Of a DNA stretch of 64,000 nucleotides, positions 43,275-52,415 are shown one piece after another. The translations under genes were made by a program, and so were the position numbers. The notes below the pieces were generated by a model, which had not been told where the DNA came from, made no database searches, and saw nothing but the letters and a program-made list of their open reading frames with translations. Source of the DNA: Oscillospiraceae bacterium (GTDB lineage: Bacteria; Bacillota; Clostridia; Oscillospirales; Acutalibacteraceae); NCBI GenBank assembly GCA_015065765.1, contig SVPP01000001.1, positions 124,001 through 188,000 on the forward strand. Direction: 5' to 3'. The stretch's first letter is position 1. The number at the start of each line of letters is the position of its first letter.

Positions 43275-46200
43275 TTATTTTATGCCGACATTCTTGTCCC
43301 CGACAATTCTTTTAAGTTCTCTGAGCATAGAATCGTTTACATCACACAGTCTCCCCTGATGACGTACCACTTTATTTTCATCTGTAAAATAATAATAAAC
43401 AGGTGTAGAACCGTCGAAAACATCAAGAATGTGCTGAATCTTTTTATATTCCTCACATTCACTGTTTTTCACACGGAAATAAATACCTTTGTTTTCAACT
43501 TTCCTCTGGGGAGTTGCTTTAGCTTCTTTAGGTGCTTCACAGATATGCTCACATATTATTTTACACTCTTCATCTTCTTTCAGTGAAAGTCTTCCGGAAA
43601 TATAGAGAACTTTACCATGAACAAGAAGTGCACTAAAATCCCTGAAGTGCTTAGTAAAAACAATAAGTTCAATGTCAGATGTTGTATCTTCAACGGTGAC
43701 AAAAGCCATAGTATCATTGTTTTTTGTGACTTTCTTTTTGACAGAGGTTACTATAGCAAGAACATTGACTCTTGAATTATCTCTGTATCTGCCGCCTGCA
43801 AGCTCACTGTCAGAGGTTTCCGCAATAATACGTGAAATTCTGTCAGCCTTAAGACTTTCTGCTACAGGCTCATACGGCGAAAGCGGATGTCCTGAAATAT
43901 AGATACCGGTATATTCTTTTTCGAAACTGAGCTTGTCCTCGGTTGTAAATTCAGGTAAATCAGGCACATCTACTGAAAACATTTCGTTCTCATCACCGAA
44001 AAGTCCCATCTGTCCGCCTGCCATTATTTTTCCGCTGTTTTCAGCCTCACTCATTATTGCAGGAAGAGACGTAATCATCTGACGGCGGTTCAAATCAAGT
44101 CCGTCAAGTGCTCCGCTGTAAATCAGAGCCTCAATGGCTCTTCTGTTTAATTCTTTGCCGTACATTCTGAAACAGAAGGAAGAAAACGTATCAAACCTAC
44201 CTCCATCCTCACGCTCTCTGATAATGGCTTTGATTGCATTTTTGCCAAGATTCTTTATTGCAAGCATTCCGAAAAGAATATCGTTGTCTTTTACGGTAAA
44301 ATTATCGAAACTTTCGTTTACATCAGGAGGAACGATTTTAATGCCGAGTCTGTGACATTCTGAAATGTACTCCGCAACCTTCTTTGAATCATCAAGAACG
44401 CTGCTGATAAGTGCTGAAAAATATTCATTGGGATAGTGACACTTAAGATATGCTGTTCTGTATGCCACGAAAGCATAAGCTGCAGCATGTGATTTGTTGA
44501 AAGCATACTGTGAAAAATCCGACATTGTATCGAAAATCTCGTTTGCAGTTTTTTCATCAACACCGTTTGCAACGGCACCTGTACATTCCACAGTACCATC
44601 ATCGTTCTTAAGTCCGTAAATGAAGTTATGACGCTCTTTTTCCATTACGTCATGCTTTTTCTTACTCATGGCACGGCGTACAATATCAGCTCTGCCGAAA
44701 GAATAACCTGCCAAAGTTCTGAAAATCTGCATAACCTGCTCCTGATAGACAATACAACCGTAAGTAACATCAAGTATGTCCTTGAGAAGAGGCGTTGAAT
44801 ATCTGACCTTTTCAGGGTTATGTCTGTTTTCAATGTATGTGGGAATGGACTTCATAGGTCCAGGTCTGTAAAGTGAGATAACAGCAATAATATCCTCAAT
44901 TGAATCGGGTTTAAGCTGAGTGAGAACATTCTTCATGCCACCTGATTCAAGCTGGAAAACACCGTCTGTAAGACCTTTTGAGAAAAGCTCATAAGTTTTC
45001 TTGTCATTGATATCAATTTTTTCAATATCGAAATCAGGATGCTTTCTCTGAACAAGCTTTTCTGCATCGTCAATAACTGTCAGATAACGAAGTCCCAAAA
45101 AGTCAATTTTAAGAAGTCCCAGCTCTTCAAGTGTTGTCATTGTAAACTGCGTTACCACAGCATTATCATTGAGAGCCAAAGGAACATAAGTATCAATAGG
45201 ATCTCTTGTAATAACAACACCTGCCGCATGAGTTGATGCATGGCGAGGCATACCCTCAACTGTTTTTGCTGTATCAACAAGAGTTTTGACCTCTTTGTCA
45301 GAGTTATACATTTCCACAAGCTCAGGTGAAGATTTAAGTGCTGATTCAATTGTAACATTAAGTTCACGGGGAATAAGCTTTGCCACTTTATCAACGTTGG
45401 AATATGAGATACCAAGTGCTCTGCCAACGTCTCTTATGGCTCCCCTTGCAGCCATTGTACCGAAGGTAACAATCTGTGCCACGCGGTCATATCCGTATTT
45501 TTCAATAACATAATCAATTACTTCACTTCGTCTGACATAACAGAAGTCGATGTCAAAGTCAGGCATAGTAACTCTTTCGGGATTCAGGAAACGCTCAAAA
45601 ATCAGGCTGTACTTCATCGGATCAATACCTGTAATACCAATGCAGTATGCTGCCAGGGAGCCGGCACCTGAGCCTCTGCCCGGACCTACAGGAATACCGT
45701 GATTTTTGGCGTAAGAAATAAAATCATTTACTATCAGATAGTAATCAGTGTAACCCATTTTTTCAATGGTTTCAAGTTCATACAGAAGTCGTTCCTCATA
45801 CTCTTTCGGATAGTTTTCACCATATCTTCTGACAAGACCTTCAAAGCATTGATTTTTGAAATATTCAAAATGATTCTGATTATCCGGTACTTCAAAATGA
45901 GGAAGCTTTGTTTTACCGAACTCAAATTCAAGATTACATTTTGCGGCGATTTCTTCCGTTCTTTCAACAGCATCAATATCATCAGGGAAAGCCTGACACA
46001 TTTCCTCATAGCTTTTCAGATAAAATTCATCTGTTTCAAAGCTCATGCCTGTGGGTGTGCCGACAACATTATTTGTCTGTATACACAGGAGAACTTCCTG
46101 AATTTTTGCATCTTCTTTTCTGATATAGTGAGTATCGTTTGTGGCAACGAGAGGTATGCCTGTCCTTGCAGACACAGTTCTCATACCGCTTACAACACGC

Positions 46201-46745
46201 ATTTCATCAGACATCGAATGATTCTGAATTTCAAGATAGAAATCGTTACCGAATAAATTCTTATACCACAGAGCACTCTTAACAGCACCTTCGATATCGT
46301 TTGCAAGAATTGCTCTCGGTATTTCGCCTGCAAGACACGCAGACAAAGCAATAAGCCCCTCATGATGTTTTTCAAGGAGAGACTTATCAACACGAGGTTT
46401 CACATAAAAGCCTCTTTTCCAGCTTTCAGAAACCATTTTTATCAGGTTTTTATACCCTGTTTCGTTCTTACAGAGCAAAACAAGGTGATATCTTTCAGTA
46501 TCAAGACCTTTTTCTTTCTGGTCAAGATTTCTTGCAGCAACATAAACCTCACAGCCGATGATTGGCTTTACACCTGCCGCTTTTGCTTTTTTATAAAAAT
46601 CAACTGCACCGAACATAACACCATGGTCAGTTATAGCAAGAGATGACTGACCAAGCTCGGCGGCACGTTTTGTAACCTCGCTTATTTTACACGCACCGTC
46701 AAGCAAACTGTATTCACTGTGAAGATGTAAATGAGTAAATCCCAT
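43275..46745 (-). CDS. dnaE: DNA polymerase III alpha subunit, DnaE type
   Basis: An 1156-residue replicative polymerase. The N-terminal PHP domain begins FTHLHLHSEYSLLDGA, GRGSGAGSLAAY and PDFDIDF (catalytic Asp residues) form the polymerase active site, and the helix-hairpin and OB-fold regions lie towards the C-terminus. Firmicutes usually also have PolC as the main enzyme; it is not in this window. It follows whiA by 6 bases, behind hprK-ROK-murB-rapZ-whiA. Confidence 0.97.
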   Translation of the reverse strand: MGFTHLHLHSEYSLLDGACKISEVTKRAAELGQSSLAITDHGVMFGAVDFYKKAKAAGVKPIIGCEVYVAARNLDQKEKGLDTERYHLVLLCKNETGYKNLIKMVSESWKRGFYVKPRVDKSLLEKHHEGLIALSACLAGEIPRAILANDIEGAVKSALWYKNLFGNDFYLEIQNHSMSDEMRVVSGMRTVSARTGIPLVATNDTHYIRKEDAKIQEVLLCIQTNNVVGTPTGMSFETDEFYLKSYEEMCQAFPDDIDAVERTEEIAAKCNLEFEFGKTKLPHFEVPDNQNHFEYFKNQCFEGLVRRYGENYPKEYEERLLYELETIEKMGYTDYYLIVNDFISYAKNHGIPVGPGRGSGAGSLAAYCIGITGIDPMKYSLIFERFLNPERVTMPDFDIDFCYVRRSEVIDYVIEKYGYDRVAQIVTFGTMAARGAIRDVGRALGISYSNVDKVAKLIPRELNVTIESALKSSPELVEMYNSDKEVKTLVDTAKTVEGMPRHASTHAAGVVITRDPIDTYVPLALNDNAVVTQFTMTTLEELGLLKIDFLGLRYLTVIDDAEKLVQRKHPDFDIEKIDINDKKTYELFSKGLTDGVFQLESGGMKNVLTQLKPDSIEDIIAVISLYRPGPMKSIPTYIENRHNPEKVRYSTPLLKDILDVTYGCIVYQEQVMQIFRTLAGYSFGRADIVRRAMSKKKHDVMEKERHNFIYGLKNDDGTVECTGAVANGVDEKTANEIFDTMSDFSQYAFNKSHAAAYAFVAYRTAYLKCHYPNEYFSALISSVLDDSKKVAEYISECHRLGIKIVPPDVNESFDNFTVKDNDILFGMLAIKNLGKNAIKAIIREREDGGRFDTFSSFCFRMYGKELNRRAIEALIYSGALDGLDLNRRQMITSLPAIMSEAENSGKIMAGGQMGLFGDENEMFSVDVPDLPEFTTEDKLSFEKEYTGIYISGHPLSPYEPVAESLKADRISRIIAETSDSELAGGRYRDNSRVNVLAIVTSVKKKVTKNNDTMAFVTVEDTTSDIELIVFTKHFRDFSALLVHGKVLYISGRLSLKEDEECKIICEHICEAPKEAKATPQRKVENKGIYFRVKNSECEEYKKIQHILDVFDGSTPVYYYFTDENKVVRHQGRLCDVNDSMLRELKRIVGDKNVGIK

Positions 46746-46751
46746 TCAGTT

Positions 46752-47654
46752 TCACGTCTCCCTGTCAAGTTCGTCTGCAATTTTAATTAATCTGTTTAAT
46801 CTGTGATTCACACCTGAACGGGAAATTTCACCGTCAAGCACATTTCTTATTTCGTCAAGAGACATATCAGGATTTTCGAGTCGTATTTTCGCAATTTCAC
46901 AAAGCTGTTCAGGAAGCCATTCAAGACCTTTTATTTTCTGAATTTTTTCAATAGCAGCAACTTGTGTCATTGAAGCATTGACTGTCCTTGATATGTTGGC
47001 AGTTTCAAAATTTATCTGCCTGTTTATTTTATTTCTCACATCCTTCATCATCTTCACACCCATAAGTTCAAGAGAACTTGACTGAGCACCGATAAGAGTG
47101 AGAAAATCTTCTATGTTTTCGCTGTCTTTGAAATAAACAACGTATGAATTGCCGCGTTCTACAATCTTGGGAGATAGTCCCATATCACCGAGAAGAGTTG
47201 CAAAATCGTTTGTAAGCTTGAGATACGGAATAACAAACTCGAGATGATAGTTTTTCATAGGATCTGCAATCGTTCCGCAAGAGAGAAATACACCTCGCAG
47301 AAAGGATGCATAACAACAATCATCCTCAAAATTTGATCTGTTGATTCTCAGTGTTATATTCTGCTTACTTTGTCCGAAATAACGCATGATTTTTTCTATA
47401 TCTCTCGGTATTGTTACAGAAAGAGAATAATTCCCTGCCTTAGTTTTTGAAAGCCTTGGCTTCACCTCAGGACACACTTTACAGAAATGGGCATATGCAC
47501 TTGCCACATTCTTATTTTCGGTAAGCAGACCGATTCTTGTCTGAGAATAATACTTTCCGAAAAGAAGCATACCGTAAGCCTGAGCCTTCATACAGCAATC
47601 AGACAAATCAGTCATTAACGATAATTCACTTTTTACCTTTTGTGAAAATGACAT
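46752..47654 (-). CDS. whiA: WhiA, LAGLIDADG-like DNA-binding cell-division regulator
   Basis: A 300-residue protein with an N-terminal LAGLIDADG-derived domain (AYGMLLFGKYYSQT near the start, FLRGVFLSCGTIADP) and a C-terminal HTH (GLEWLPEQLCEIAKIRLENPDMSL). WhiA affects division and chromosome segregation in Bacillus. ATG 47654 is used with GGAGG 6 bases upstream, leaving 14 bases to rapZ. It lacks endonuclease activity in known members. Confidence 0.94.
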   Translation of the reverse strand: MSFSQKVKSELSLMTDLSDCCMKAQAYGMLLFGKYYSQTRIGLLTENKNVASAYAHFCKVCPEVKPRLSKTKAGNYSLSVTIPRDIEKIMRYFGQSKQNITLRINRSNFEDDCCYASFLRGVFLSCGTIADPMKNYHLEFVIPYLKLTNDFATLLGDMGLSPKIVERGNSYVVYFKDSENIEDFLTLIGAQSSSLELMGVKMMKDVRNKINRQINFETANISRTVNASMTQVAAIEKIQKIKGLEWLPEQLCEIAKIRLENPDMSLDEIRNVLDGEISRSGVNHRLNRLIKIADELDRET

Positions 47655-47668
47655 ATTTTGCCTCCGGT

Positions 47669-48526
47669 TTATTTCAGACAATCTCTGTGATGAACTGTTG
47701 TTCTGTAGCCAAGGGAATCAAGAAAATCGTTGAAGATTTCCGCAAAAGTTACAGAACGATGATGACCGCCTGTACAGCCAAAACCGATAACAATCTGACT
47801 TTTGCCCTCAAGCTTTGAAAGCGGAAGAATGAAAAGAATAAACTCTTCAAGCATTCTTTTCATTTTCTGACTGTTTTCATCCTGCATTACAAAATCCCTG
47901 ACTTCTTTGTCAAGGCCTGTTTTGTCCCTCAGTTCAGGAACATAATAAGGATTTACAAGTCCTCTCAAATCAAAAACAAAGTCACAATCACGAGGAATTC
48001 CGTACTTGTATCCGAATGAAATGAAATGCATTACAAAGGAATTTTCAGGACGCGAAAGAAATGTGTCCTTGATTCTGTTTCTCAGCTGTGTAACGGAAAG
48101 ATTTGTGCTGTCAATTACAATATCAGCAATATTTTTAGTAGGCTGAAGATACATCCTTTCAAGGTTTATCGCCTCTGTGACGGAAAGTGTCTGGTCCTTT
48201 GCCACAAGAGGATGGAGCCTTCTCGTCTCCTTATACCTTCTGATGAGAACATCGTCATCTGCATCAATAAACAGAGTTTTAAAATTGTAATCGGTCTTTT
48301 TTGTTTCATCAAGAACATTGATAAGATTGCTGAAAGAAAGACCTGCACGCATGTCAATTACAACAGCAACCTTCTCAGCTTCATTGCTCTTCTTGATTTC
48401 TTCAAGAAAAGAGTGCAAAAGGTTGGGAGGAATATTGTCGGCACAAAAATATCCGATATCCTCCAGAGCATTCACTGCATTCGATTTTCCTGCACCCGAC
48501 ATTCCGGTTACAATCAAAACATCCAT
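47669..48526 (-). CDS. rapZ: RapZ/YvcJ nucleotide-binding protein
   Basis: A 285-residue P-loop protein. Walker A is VTGMSGAGKSNAVNALED; VIDMRAG and the C-terminal GFGCTGGHHRSV are diagnostic. In E. coli RapZ guides RNase E to GlmZ; in Firmicutes (YvcJ) it influences competence and metabolism. ATG 48526 has AGGTG 6 bases upstream. It lies between murB and whiA; yvcK, which commonly separates rapZ and whiA, is missing here. Confidence 0.95.
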   Translation of the reverse strand: MDVLIVTGMSGAGKSNAVNALEDIGYFCADNIPPNLLHSFLEEIKKSNEAEKVAVVIDMRAGLSFSNLINVLDETKKTDYNFKTLFIDADDDVLIRRYKETRRLHPLVAKDQTLSVTEAINLERMYLQPTKNIADIVIDSTNLSVTQLRNRIKDTFLSRPENSFVMHFISFGYKYGIPRDCDFVFDLRGLVNPYYVPELRDKTGLDKEVRDFVMQDENSQKMKRMLEEFILFILPLSKLEGKSQIVIGFGCTGGHHRSVTFAEIFNDFLDSLGYRTTVHHRDCLK

Positions 48527-48535
48527 TTTCCACAC

Positions 48536-49441
48536 CTACACCAATTTGACTTCCGTTTCAAGCATAACGCCTGTTTTTTCAAGAACTTCATCGCGGACAA
48601 AATCTATCAGATCTAAAATATCAGAACTTGTAGCATTATTTTTATTGATAATAAAACCACAATGCTTCTCACTGACCTGTGCACCGCCGATAGATTTGCC
48701 TCTCAGACCACAGTCCTCAATGAGTTTACCTGCAAAATTACCGGGAGGTCTTTTGAAGGTACTGCCCGCACTGGGATATTCTATAGGCTGTTTATCTTTT
48801 CTTCGTGACATCAGATCATTCATCTTTCTTTCAATTTCTGTTCTGTTGCCTTTTTCAAGTTTAAGTAAAGCAGAAACTATAACTTTATCACTGTCACAAA
48901 ACGCACTGTGTCTGTAAGAAAGTTCCATTTCTTCACCTGTGAGTGTGCCTTTTTCGCCATCAAAGGTTACATAATCACAGCTGACTGCAACATTTTTCAT
49001 TTCGCCGTCATATGCGCCTGCGTTCATATACATAGCACCGCCTACAGTGCCCGGAATTCCGTAAGCAAACTCAAGCCCTGTAAGACCTTTTTCAAGTGCA
49101 AAACGACAAAGACGCATCAGACTGCAGCCTGCCATGCAACGGATTGTTGTTTCATCAACCATTGTTATTTCATCAAAACCTTTACCGATATGAATAACAA
49201 CATTGTCAATTCCCCTGTCAGAAACAAGAAGATTCGTTCCGTTGCCGAGAATAAATGGTTTTATTTCAAGTTCCTTACATTTTTTCAAAGCTTCATAAAG
49301 TGATTTTTCATCCTTGGGAGTGAGCATAATTTCAGCATTTCCCCCTGTTTTGAAGCTTGTGTACATCTTCATCGGGACATCCTTTTTTATTTCGCATTCA
49401 ATTCCTTCGCCGAAATTGAACATACATTCAGAATATTCCAT
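48536..49441 (-). CDS. murB: UDP-N-acetylenolpyruvoylglucosamine reductase
   Basis: MurB reduces enolpyruvyl-UDP-GlcNAc to UDP-MurNAc with FAD. The FAD-binding core is YTSFKTGGNAE, LGNGTNLLVSD and the GIPGTVGGA segment; the catalytic Ser is in YPSAGSTFKRP. It is a type II, Firmicutes-style MurB. ATG 49441 has GGAGG 5 bases upstream; the TTG at 49453 overlaps that site. It joins hprK and rapZ in a carbon and envelope cluster. Confidence 0.95.
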   Translation of the reverse strand: MEYSECMFNFGEGIECEIKKDVPMKMYTSFKTGGNAEIMLTPKDEKSLYEALKKCKELEIKPFILGNGTNLLVSDRGIDNVVIHIGKGFDEITMVDETTIRCMAGCSLMRLCRFALEKGLTGLEFAYGIPGTVGGAMYMNAGAYDGEMKNVAVSCDYVTFDGEKGTLTGEEMELSYRHSAFCDSDKVIVSALLKLEKGNRTEIERKMNDLMSRRKDKQPIEYPSAGSTFKRPPGNFAGKLIEDCGLRGKSIGGAQVSEKHCGFIINKNNATSSDILDLIDFVRDEVLEKTGVMLETEVKLV

Positions 49442-49462
49442 GAAAACCTCCAAGAGTAATTT

Positions 49463-50413
49463 TTATCTTTCAAGAAGTGCTGCACCGATAATACCGGCGT
49501 CATTCTTAAGCTCTGCTACGCAGATTTTTGTACTTCTTTCAAACTGTTTATTGTAAACTTCTGCATGAACTTTCTCAGTAAGAGGAACAATAAGATTATC
49601 TTTTTCGTTACTAATACCGCCACCGATGCAGAGAACGTCAGGCTGAAGAGCATTAATGATGTTTGCAACACCGATAGCAACATACCAGATGTACTTATCA
49701 ACTACCTCTGCACCTGCTTTGTCACCTTTTCTCATAGCATCCCATGCAGTTCTGCCGCTTGCTTTGTTGATATCTCCGCCTGTAAGCTCCCACATAACGC
49801 TATCTTTGTTTTCAAGCATTTTTTCTTTTGTCTGCCTGATAAGAGCAGTAGCAGAAGCATATGCTTCCCAACAACCCTTTCTACCGCAGTTGCACTGAAT
49901 ACCGTCAGCAATAATTACAGTATGACCGCATTCGCCTGCAGCGTCACCGATACCTGTTACGAGCTTACCATCGATAATAATACCACTACCAACGCCTGTA
50001 CCCAGTGTTACTGCAACAAGGTTTTTACATCCGTTGCCTGCGCCTGCATAAGCTTCACCGAGAGCTGCACAGTTAGCATCGTTATCGATATGTACTTCTT
50101 TTCCGCCAAGTCTTTCGCTGAGCATATCTCTTGCAGGTACCATGTGGAAATCAAGGTTGTTTGAGAATTCAATTTTACCTGTTGTTTTATTGATAGAACC
50201 GGGAATACCGACACCGATGCTTGCTACATCATCAAGTGTAATTCCTGCATCTTTAAGAGCAAGGTCTACTGCCTTTGCAATATCATCAAAAATTTCTTCT
50301 GCAGGTCTGGGAGCATTGGTTTTCACTGTTCCTCTGCCGACGATTTTAAAATTATCGTCAATAACACCTACTGCAATATTTGTTCCACCAAGATCAACAC
50401 CAATTTTATACAT
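49463..50413 (-). CDS. glk: ROK-family glucokinase
   Basis: A 316-residue ROK sugar kinase. The start VDLGGTNIAVGVIDD is the phosphate loop, DNDANCAALGE holds the catalytic Asp, and CNCGRKGCWEAYAS is the zinc motif CxCGxxGCxE of glucokinases. It makes glucose-6-phosphate. ATG 50413 has a GGAGG site. It is placed between hprK and murB, so glucose entry and carbon control are linked. An allose or NagK-like specificity cannot be excluded. Confidence 0.9.
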   Translation of the reverse strand: MYKIGVDLGGTNIAVGVIDDNFKIVGRGTVKTNAPRPAEEIFDDIAKAVDLALKDAGITLDDVASIGVGIPGSINKTTGKIEFSNNLDFHMVPARDMLSERLGGKEVHIDNDANCAALGEAYAGAGNGCKNLVAVTLGTGVGSGIIIDGKLVTGIGDAAGECGHTVIIADGIQCNCGRKGCWEAYASATALIRQTKEKMLENKDSVMWELTGGDINKASGRTAWDAMRKGDKAGAEVVDKYIWYVAIGVANIINALQPDVLCIGGGISNEKDNLIVPLTEKVHAEVYNKQFERSTKICVAELKNDAGIIGAALLER

Positions 50414-50445
50414 TTTAATTACCTCCGTAATTTTGTTTACTTATT

Positions 50446-51408
50446 TTATGATTTCCATGTTTCGAGCTCTTTTTCGTCAGGAATGATGTCTGACATCCCG
50501 AGACTGTGAAGAAGCTCTCTTGCAGCATTGTAACCCATCTTTTTCTGACGGTTGTTCATTGCTGCTGCTTCAATAATTATTGACAGGTTTCTGCCGGGCT
50601 TTACAGGCACTGTTGTCACAGGCACTTCAACGCCGAGTATGTTCATTTTTTCATCATCAAGACCTAATCGGTCATAGATTTTTGTGCTGTCCCAGAGCTC
50701 AAGCTGAACAACCATGTCAATTTTCTCTGTCATTTTAACAGCACCCATACCGAAGATTCTTCGTGCGTTGATAATACCTACACCGCGAAGTTCAATATAA
50801 TGCCTTATGTTATCAGGAGCTGAGCCAACAAGAGTTTTTTCTGAAACTCTTCTGATTTCAACTGCGTCATCAGCAATAAGTCTGTGACCGCGTTTGATAA
50901 GCTCAAGTGCTGTTTCGCTTTTACCTACACCGCTGTCACCGAGAATAAGTACACCCTCACCGCTGACTTCAAGCAGAACACCGTGACGTGTAACTCTCGG
51001 AGCCAGTTCAACATTGAGATATGCGATAATCGTTGACATACAACGTGATGTCTGGTCAAGTGTCAGAAGAACAGGCACTTCATGCTTCTTTGCAAACTCA
51101 AGACATCTTTCAGGAAAATCAAGACCTCTTGTTATGATAACACAGACAGGTTTCTTTGCAAAAAGGTTTTCAAACTTTTTGTCACCCTCATCTTCAGGTA
51201 AGCTTTTTAGGTACTCAATTTCCGTCAGACCTATGAACTGTATACGCTCAGGATCAAAATATTCTTCAAATCCGCAGAGGAGAAGTCCCGGTCTGTTTAC
51301 GTCGGAAGTTGAAACATAAATGTCAGAAGCTGCCTTAGGCATATAAACTACTTCAAACTTGTGGTCCTTGATGATTTTTTCAAGTGACACAGTGTACTTT
51401 GGCATCAT
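50446..51408 (-). CDS. hprK: HPr kinase/phosphorylase
   Basis: A 320-residue bifunctional enzyme that phosphorylates or dephosphorylates HPr at Ser46, controlling carbon catabolite repression. The N-terminal domain is followed by the P-loop LGDSGVGKSETALELIKRGH, DDAVEIRRV, and the C-terminal motif NILGVEVPVTTVPVKPGRN typical of HprK. ATG 51408 is preferred; the GTG at 51417 is too close to AGGA. A promoter lies upstream, and it heads the ROK-murB-rapZ-whiA-dnaE group. Confidence 0.95.
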   Translation of the reverse strand: MMPKYTVSLEKIIKDHKFEVVYMPKAASDIYVSTSDVNRPGLLLCGFEEYFDPERIQFIGLTEIEYLKSLPEDEGDKKFENLFAKKPVCVIITRGLDFPERCLEFAKKHEVPVLLTLDQTSRCMSTIIAYLNVELAPRVTRHGVLLEVSGEGVLILGDSGVGKSETALELIKRGHRLIADDAVEIRRVSEKTLVGSAPDNIRHYIELRGVGIINARRIFGMGAVKMTEKIDMVVQLELWDSTKIYDRLGLDDEKMNILGVEVPVTTVPVKPGRNLSIIIEAAAMNNRQKKMGYNAARELLHSLGMSDIIPDEKELETWKS

Positions 51409-51439
51409 ACTTTTCACATCCTAACACAATATCTTATAT

Positions 51440-51468
51440 ATTATAAACTATTTTTTCAGAAGTTCCAA
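51440..51468 (-). promoter_or_regulatory. hprK operon promoter
   Basis: TTGGAA (51468-51463), 17-base spacer and TATAAT (51445-51440) on the minus strand. Confidence 0.75.
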
Positions 51469-51511
51469 CACTTTTTTCTAAATTTACTAAAATATTTTTA
51501 AAAAAATTCCT

Positions 51512-51540
51512 TGCAATTTAAGTAAACTTATGATATCATA
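51512..51540 (+). promoter_or_regulatory. tRNA-Thr promoter
   Basis: TTGCAA (51512-51517), 17-base spacer and TATCAT (51535-51540), 17 bases before the tRNA. Confidence 0.7.
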
Positions 51541-51557
51541 TTGTGCGTTGAGTATGT

Positions 51558-51633
51558 GCTGCTATGGCTCAGGAGGCAGAGCACATCCTTGGTAAGGATG
51601 AGGTCACCGGTTCGAATCCGGTTAGCAGCTCCA
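51558..51633 (+). tRNA. tRNA-Thr, anticodon GGT
   Basis: The gene folds as a cloverleaf: acceptor GCTGCTA / TAGCAGC, D-arm with GGCTCAGGAGGCAGAGC, anticodon stem CATCC / GGATG with loop TTGGTAA (anticodon GGT, reading ACC/ACU), and T-arm with CCGGTTCGAATCCGG. CCA is encoded at 51631-51633. It is a lone tRNA gene. Confidence 0.95.
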
Positions 51634-51637
51634 AACA

Positions 51638-51667
51638 AAAATCCGTTCACGTAAGTGGGCGGATTTT
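51638..51667 (+). terminator. Terminator of tRNA-Thr
   Basis: The stem AAAATCCG / CGGATTTT (51638-51645, 51660-51667), extendable by TCAC/GTGG wobble pairs, lies 4 bases after the tRNA. The rest of the gap to 51773 is A/T-rich, with several ATTCAT-like words and no further gene. Confidence 0.75.
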
Positions 51668-51773
51668 CGTTTGTACTATTCATTTTTCTATATTCATCAT
51701 TCATTGTTCATTTATAAATAACGTATTTTCTGATGAATAATAAATAATTACAGGCATGTGTATATTCTGCTGA

Positions 51774-51802
51774 TTGTATTTTTGTTTTAAGTATGATATA
51801 AT
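51774..51802 (+). promoter_or_regulatory. GNAT acetyltransferase promoter
   Basis: TTGTAT (51774-51779), 17-base spacer and TATAAT (51797-51802). Confidence 0.7.
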
Positions 51803-51839
51803 CAAGTAGTCTTAAATTTTGAAAAGGAACAACAAACCA

Positions 51840-52391
51840 ATGAAACACTGCGGAACACAACGATTAGAGACGGATAGGTTGATTTTAAGAAGATATGTGA
51901 GTGAAGATGCCGCTCCTATGTATAAAAACTGGGCATCAGACCCAGAGGTTACGAAGTTTTTGATGTGGAAACCGCATTCAAATCAAGAAGAAAGCCAAAA
52001 TATAATAGATAATTGGGTTAAACAATATTCTGACGAAAAATATTATCATTGGGCTATTGTTTTAAAAGAGAATGGTAATGAACCTATTGGTGCCATTGCC
52101 GTAGGGCATATGAACGAAAAAGTTTCAGCAATGCAAATCAGTTATTGTCTTGGCAGAGCGTGGTGGCATCAGGGAATTGTCCCGGAAGCACTTAAAGCGG
52201 TAATGAATTTTTTGTTTGATATAGTAGATGTAAACCGTATTGAAGCGAGACACGACCCGAGAAACCCGAATTCAGGTAAAGTCATGCAAAAGTGCGGAAT
52301 GAAATATGAAGGAACTTTACGTAGTTCAGATTGGAATAACCAGGGCATCTGTGATGCCTGTTATTACGCGTTATTAAAATCAGAACGCTGA
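51840..52391 (+). CDS. GNAT acetyltransferase, RimJ/RimL type
   Basis: A 183-residue N-acetyltransferase that uses acetyl-CoA. TQRLETDRLILRRY is the RimJ/RimL start; the acetyl-CoA site is around RAWWHQGIVPEALKAVMNF, and RIEARHDPRNPNSGKVMQKCGM follows. The substrate may be a ribosomal protein N-terminus or a small amine. ATG 51840 is preferred over TTG 51819 on family alignment. It is 24 bases before mtaB and may be co-transcribed. Confidence 0.88.
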   Translation: MKHCGTQRLETDRLILRRYVSEDAAPMYKNWASDPEVTKFLMWKPHSNQEESQNIIDNWVKQYSDEKYYHWAIVLKENGNEPIGAIAVGHMNEKVSAMQISYCLGRAWWHQGIVPEALKAVMNFLFDIVDVNRIEARHDPRNPNSGKVMQKCGMKYEGTLRSSDWNNQGICDACYYALLKSER

Positions 52392-52415
52392 CTATATTTA
52401 TAAGGAGAAACAAAC

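Noticed and set aside
45699-46256. A 185-codon open frame opposite dnaE
   Set aside because: It is a shadow of dnaE with no family motif and no start signal.
49565-50164. A 199-codon open frame opposite the ROK glucokinase
   Set aside because: It is Cys/Ser-rich low-complexity, antisense to a conserved gene and has no ribosome site.
51670-51773. Gene in the gap after tRNA-Thr
   Set aside because: The segment is A/T-rich with ATTCAT-like words only; no start or ribosome site leads to a usable frame.
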